From Fasciola hepatica (taxonomy: Eukaryota > Platyhelminthes > Trematoda > Plagiorchiida > Fasciolidae), in contig CANUEZ040000180.1 in the NCBI GenBank assembly GCA_948099385.1, positions 1,799,001-1,863,000 of the forward strand: a stretch of DNA of 64,000 nucleotides, written 5' to 3'. The notes under the pieces are model-generated. The model saw nothing but the letters and a program-made list of their open reading frames with translations, was not told the DNA's origin and ran no database searches. Made by a program: the position numbers and the translations under genes. How positions within the stretch are numbered: the stretch's first letter is position 1; every line of letters begins with the position of its first letter. Positions 59,402 through 64,000 of this stretch are shown piece after piece.

Positions 59402-61430
59402 GAATAACAGATGAATTTCTGATAACAGCCTGGGCCCGGACTTGCAAATGGGAAACCCCGCCTATTTTTCCTTCCTCATCCACAGTCGGTACAACGACCA
59501 GACCACTTTCTTCCTTTTTCCCGTTCCCGTTTCACATCATTTATCATCCCACCCTCTTTTATGCTCGGTCATCGAGTGGGCCCCATTTCTTTTTTTTCCA
59601 CCTGCCAAATTAATTATTATTCACCCTGGTTAAGCCAGCGCCTAATATCTCTCCATCGCCTAAACATCCAACAAAACTGCCACGGTCTCCGCCCCGTAGT
59701 CCCCCACAGATCGTTCAGCTGGCCGTGAGGTAACAAAATTATAATTGTATGTTTTCTAATAAAGTTTCAGTCATAACACCTTGCTGGAACATTCTCCAGA
59801 CTGCCGCACAGCTGATCTCCCTCAGATCGTGCTGGACCTGGTTGGCCACCAACGAACTCGACTTTGCCCCTGGATTACCATAAGGACTAAATGATTTGAT
59901 CAGTCTGATTGGCCGTGGTTTAAATCTTTACTCGTGCTTGCTGACGCTATATGGGTACCTCACATGGCTGGCCAGTGGCCACAGCCTTATAACCAGAGTT
60001 ACAGCTCACCGTGTTGATCTCATCAGATCTTTGGACGGATTACTGACAAAGCTCATCAACCCACATCCCCTCAGCATCTACTTCCCGTGCCCCACACAAA
60101 CGGTTCAATTCATTATGCGTTGCAGCACCGAAACAAGGACCGGAAGTCAGCTCTCACTGTTGCGTTCCCAACCTTCTCTCCCCACTGCTTTAACCAACAC
60201 CAACCTGGCTCTTCTTTCTCCGGCTGTCCTCACCGTTCGTTACCTGTCATCAGCGGCATCCAAGGTCTTTGTGGAGCAAAAAAACAACCACCTGCAGCCA
60301 ATCAGAACTTGGTTATTCATTCTTTTATCACCCGCGCCGAAAGTCTCATCATTACACTCCTCTTACTTTCGCTGTCGAGCTGGGCCTAGCGTTTTTTCCA
60401 GCCACAGCTGTTTTCCTCTCTTTTCATCATCTCTGCTTACATGCCTGGCCGTATCTGCGGTAGCTTCCGTCTCAAATAGACCGTTTCTTCAGCTGCTTCC
60501 CTCGGAGATTTTCTGTTCTGCGTCCATTCATCATTCGTGCTTTTCAACAGCACTCGGGATTCCTGGTGAAGTTCCCTCCTTCATTTGAATCTCCGTATGG
60601 TACTGAAATTGCCTATACAAATAAGTGAAACTTATTATCACATCCAACCCGCCTGCTCCCACATCACAGGCTTCCTCAACTACTAGTCATCCAACGTTGG
60701 ATCAATTTACCCAATGTCAGGCTGGCACTTCTGGCTGCACTTTTATAACCCCACGTGGGCCTTCCTTAACCTTGTCTTGGGATAATACTCTAACCCAGTT
60801 TCCCGATATAGAGCGTTCATACACCCAGGTAGTGCACCCTCGAGTCTCTTTCTATACGTCGCGGCTCTTCTCTGAATCTTCCTCCCGCTCAGCCCCTCGC
60901 TCTCTGTTTTCGTACTAATTCACCGCAGGCCGAATTCCGTAGAGCATTGCGATCCGTTCTCGACCACCAGACTCCTCGCAGCCAGTTTTCAGCGCCCATA
61001 GGGCGCACTGTGCATTATCCCTGCCTTAACTCCATGTCCATGTTTTCATGTCCACGGCCTGTTGATTCACTGGTTCTTGCAAGCAATGCACATTTGACAC
61101 TCTTCATTATAACTTTCATCCGCATTTCCAAGTTTGGCTAGCTATCCACAAGTTCCTTTTTCTGAACTGGAAGCCGATTTATATTCGCGGCGTTAGCCAT
61201 CTTCACTTTAGCTCACTCAAGCACTGCTCAGCTTTACTGTTTTATTGCTGTAGTTGTGTGAATCTCAGATTTAAAATTCTGAATACCTTCTACTGCCCGA
61301 TATTGCTGTGTCCTATGATCATGCTTTGTGCATGTGTCTTGGCTTTGTTCAAGAAATACACGATCATCATTATCTTTGTTATTATTATTATTGATATAAC
61401 GACATCCTCACGCAGAACTCCTTTTACCCT
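59402..61430 (+). mobile_element. Family X repeat, longer copy, and flank
   Basis: From about 60040 to 61365 this strand aligns with the reverse complement of the insertion at 54237-55167. The strand is rich in C and T. A 230-codon open frame (59896-60588) has no motif and is not kept in the other copy. After the last shared block (TCAAGAAATACACGATC) comes an ATT/ATC-rich run at 61363-61400, like the simple-repeat tails of some retroposons. The 5' limit is unknown; sequence from 59402 may belong to the repeat or be the old host site of E2. AATAAAG at 59758 may be a processing signal by chance. Confidence 0.6.
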
Positions 61431-61768
61431 AACCGGCAGTGCTGGGGCGTTCTGGGCTTCTTTCCGCGGTTGCTACTAATGTCGACCTCCCAATCGTTAC
61501 TGAAGGACACCTGGCCCCCAGCCGACCTCGTAGCCTGGCACCAGACGAGCTCCGCGTAACAGGGGCTGAGATCGAATACTTGCTGAAGTCGGACATGAAA
61601 CGTTCCCCAGTGGCCCTCAGGCCTCGCTTCTTCATACGGTTCCTAAAATTGATGGTGACTGGAGCCCCTGCGGTGACTACGGAGCTCTCATCTAAGGTAA
61701 TATCTCGGAGAGGTACACCATTCCACGTATTCCAGATCTAACTTCGCCCCAATCCTGTTGTTCTGTTT
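61431..61768. other. Unassigned sequence between family X and the gag fragment
   Basis: Open on both strands (61439-61741 plus, 61429-61635 minus), with relatively high GC. It could be the protease-side continuation of the minus-strand gag fragment, but I see no DSG or RT motif to support this. Confidence 0.3.
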
Positions 61769-62067
61769 TCAGCGGCATCGACCCTGACAGAGCGTATCAT
61801 CCAGCTGCAGCCCTTGTGTTGTGTCTTGCATGACTCGGTCGGTACACTGCTTCTGTGCAACATGCAGTAGAGGGTGGTGCCGTTTCGGACAACCAGATGT
61901 TGAACATGGTTTGGAAACAGAACAGTTGCTAGACAGATGTCCACACTTGAGACACGAAAAACAAGCCTTGATTTCTTTGATCAACGCCCAACGACCGGGT
62001 ATATCACGAGACAGGAATCGCTGACGTTCCTCAAGTGCGTGTATTCCATTACATACCGAACACCTAT
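61769..62067 (-). pseudogene. BEL/Pao gag zinc-knuckle fragment (different lineage), cut by E3
   Basis: The minus strand reads CSVCNGIHALEERQRFLSRD, then ACFSCLKCGHLSSNC (a CX2CX4HX4C zinc knuckle), then CSTSGCPKRHHPLLHVAQ. This is the C-terminal gag arrangement of BEL/Pao elements and parallels E1, but the sequences are far apart, so it is another family. The frame stops at TAG 61769. Upstream (higher coordinates) it is cut by the E3 LTR at 62068; its N-terminal part should lie beyond E3, outside the window. Confidence 0.75.
62063..62067 (+). repeat. Putative target duplication of E3 (CCTAT), one side only
   Basis: These five bases abut the E3 LTR. The partner copy would lie beyond the window, so the duplication is a prediction. 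Confidence 0.4.
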
Positions 62068-62444
62068 TGTTACGAACGTTTGAGCAATGCGTAGCCAAAT
62101 TCGCAACGGATCCCGAAATCAGAAGACGATTATCCGTGATATTCTACGATACTAGATTATTAAAATAAACAATGGCATAAACGATATACAAACCTCAATA
62201 ATACGATCACAAGGACTCAACAACGAGAAACCGAATAGCAGCGTGTGAGCAGACAGCACGTGCGTCACGCAGGTCCTGAACAAGGATGTGTCAAAGTAGC
62301 GCTCTGGGCGCGAACAAACAACAACTGGTCCAGAAAAACAACCAGTTCGTAAAGACAAGTCAACAGTGTATGGAAATGAGTGATGTTGGGAAAAACACTG
62401 AATCGCGAGGGAAAAAGGGGGATTTTCCACGACCGGATGTTACA
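62068..62444 (-). repeat. E3 3' LTR (type A)
   Basis: 377 bases, TGTTACGAAC to GGATGTTACA on the plus strand, inverted relative to the E1 LTR. It borders CCGCCCACCAAAATC, the reverse complement of the polypurine tract of E1 and E2. Confidence 0.92.
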
Positions 62445-63134
62445 CCGCCCACCAAAATCCTCCTGGATCCTTAGCAGAGTCAAAGATCCGGTATAAAGGT
62501 ACTGATTCTTCCTACCTGCCTAGGCCCTGCTGTCAGTGCGCGCGTCTAATGCTCGTCGTCAACGTTCTACTACTGGTCTCACCTAATACATTGGATACAT
62601 AGACGTGAGGCTAGTCTACATCTTCCACAAGTCCAAATGACCGATGGCGGGCGTGAATGGTCGCATAGACGTTGTCCTCGTAAGGGGCCGTCCGGTCCTG
62701 GATGTATGTGCTTGAGTGTGTGTGTGTGCGTGTGTGTGCCGGGGTTACAATGAAATCACAGGTATGACTACACATCAAAGGAGGACTTTCTGCAATGTCA
62801 ACAAAAGACCGCGTGGCAAGAAAACGAGTAAATTTAGCATGTGTGTGTGACCTGAGCTCCGCTACTTCCACATATGCAAGGGGCATTCGGTAACGTCAAC
62901 AAAAGGCAAAACAACGAACACTGTCACATGTATGATGGGTTTACGGGATGTAGAGTGAGTCGTGGATGCGTGTATCGGGATGTATAATGGAATCGCACTC
63001 ATCACCACATATCGGAAAGAACCTTCTGTAATGTCAACGAAAGGACCGCGAGCACCTCAACGTGTTTGACGGAGATTGTGTGGTATATATGGTGTTTCTT
63101 TATCCACCTCGATTACTGATGTGAAAAAGGTTTA
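62445..63134 (-). other. E3 3' untranslated region
   Basis: Same layout as E1 53437-54130, including the repeated motif units and the CA-rich stretch (here GT on the plus strand, 62710-62740). Identity to E1 is high near pol and lower toward the LTR. Confidence 0.65.
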
Positions 63135-64000
63135 CTAGGCCTCAGGGTTATCAGCTCCTCCGTCTTCGCTCTCGAGTAGGTTAATACTGCGTATGTCGCA
63201 AATGAGCACTCCGTTAGCTGTCTTCACCTTCACCGTTCTTATCATTCCGTCAGTGCCTTTGATGGTTTCCGTAACTACTCCCAAAGACCAAGCGCTGAAA
63301 TGTGCGCGTTCGTCGGCGATCATAACCACGTCCCCAACTTTGAATGGTCTTGTTTTGGCCAGCCACTTCTGTCGAGTCTGCAAAGCCGGTAGGTACTCCC
63401 GCAGCCATCGCCTCCAGAAGACCTTGGCCAGATAGTTCGCTTGCTTTTACCCGTGGAGGTAGCTCCCACGAAGGTTTGCCGGCCCTTGGAAACCCTCGTT
63501 CGACCTTAGCGTCAATAAGTCGTTTGGGGTGAGCGCCAGGTGGGTGGGGTCGCCGTTCAATACTGGAACCAGGGGGCGGTTGTTCAGGATTCGCTCCACC
63601 TCAGTCATGACGGTGTTCAGCGTCTCGTCATCGGGCGGCTGCTGCTCCATGATTGACAGCAATATCCGTCTGGCGGACCGGATCATGCGTTCCCATACGC
63701 CGCCTCAGTGGCTGGCCTGTGGGGGGTTGAAATGCCATCGTATACCGTAGGCCACGGTTCGATTCTGCAGTTCGTCCCTGTTTATGTTCTTGTGCCAACG
63801 CTGCAATTCCCGGTGAGCGCCCACAAAGTTCGACCCATTATCTGAGTATATATCGGCCGGTACGCCTCTTCGGTTGATAAATCTTTGCAAGGCCCGTAGA
63901 AACGAATCGGTCGTCATCGAATGTGCGACTTCTAGGTGTACCGCACGTGATTTCATGCACGTCATGATACATCCGTATCGCTTTTCTAATCTTTTCCCGC
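63135..64000 (-). pseudogene. E3 integrase C-terminal part (two in-frame stops, partial)
   Basis: One minus-strand frame runs from the window edge to TAG at 63135-63137. It holds MTCMKSRAVHLEVAHSMTT, the box YSDNGSNFVGAHREL, then TGA at 63705-63707, then [20 protein letters not shown] and [18 protein letters not shown], then TAA at 63447-63449, then LAKVFWRRWLREYLPAL and FKVGDVVMIADE. The TGA stands at the same codon as in E1. The TAA does too, but E3 lacks E1's one-base loss beside it. The stops make this copy non-functional under the standard code. Confidence 0.9.

Larger units (their letters stand above)
62068..64000 (-). mobile_element. E3: BEL/Pao LTR retrotransposon, 3' end only, runs off window
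   Basis: In minus orientation this holds the 3' LTR (62068-62444), a 3' untranslated part (62445-63134) and the integrase end of pol (63135-64000). It is the same family as E1. The translated integrase pieces are identical to E1's, including the TGA, while the untranslated region differs at about 5 percent of sites near the LTR. The rest of the element lies past 64000. Confidence 0.9.

Noticed and set aside
59896..60588. 230-codon plus-strand open frame in family X
   Set aside because: The related copy at 54-55 kb does not keep the frame, and the strand is C/T-rich, which lowers stop density.
1..64000. Search for a CRISPR array, bacterial operon or phage module
   Set aside because: No regularly spaced repeats, Shine-Dalgarno-led gene runs or prokaryotic gene families are present; the content is eukaryotic mobile DNA.

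Overview
The window looks like repeat-rich, gene-poor chromosomal DNA of a metazoan, most likely a parasitic flatworm (fluke or tapeworm). The reasons are moderate GC, long (TA)n and (CA)n arrays, BEL/Pao LTR retrotransposons, LINE and Penelope-like reverse-transcriptase fragments, a Tc1/mariner-type transposase relic, and no bacterial gene or operon organisation. The species cannot be fixed from the sequence. I recognise no intact host protein-coding gene; short exons of a long-intron gene could still be hidden.

Left part (1-44.7 kb): mostly unassigned DNA holding decayed mobile elements. These are two copies of a tRNA-headed SINE-like repeat (about 298-500 and 37200-37410); a tRNA-like sequence (721-792, minus); two broken non-LTR retrotransposons (about 7.05-9.09 kb and 32.46-33.44 kb, plus); a Tc1/mariner (IS630 superfamily) transposase pseudogene (about 19.4-20.4 kb, plus); a Penelope-like RT fragment (about 25.38-26.03 kb, minus); and several dispersed repeat pairs (1.55/21.69 kb, 9.70/17.85 kb, and an inverted, nearly identical pair at 18.19/23.61 kb). 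There are four long TA arrays, a CA/ATAC array, and a strongly purine-rich strand at 29.39-29.94 kb.

Right part (44.7-64 kb): a nested stack of BEL/Pao LTR retrotransposons. The outer element (E2, 44708-59396, target duplication CCCTT) is badly decayed. It was hit by a solo LTR (46580-46956, duplication ACGGG) and by a second, better preserved element (E1, 47824-55430, duplication GAATG). E1's gag-pol order is gag, zinc knuckle, aspartic protease, RT, RNase H, integrase; it carries three in-frame stops plus one frame break. E1's 3' LTR was then split by a 931-bp insertion whose reverse complement matches 60.0-61.4 kb, so both belong to one apparently non-coding dispersed family (called X here). 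At 61.75-62.07 kb lies the gag zinc-knuckle end of another BEL/Pao element (minus), interrupted by a third element (E3, minus, from 62068 past the window edge). E3 shares with E1 the same in-frame TGA in integrase.

The order of events readable from the nesting is: E2 landed; the solo LTR and E1 landed inside E2; family X landed inside E1. None of the elements seen here appears able to make a complete polyprotein as it stands.
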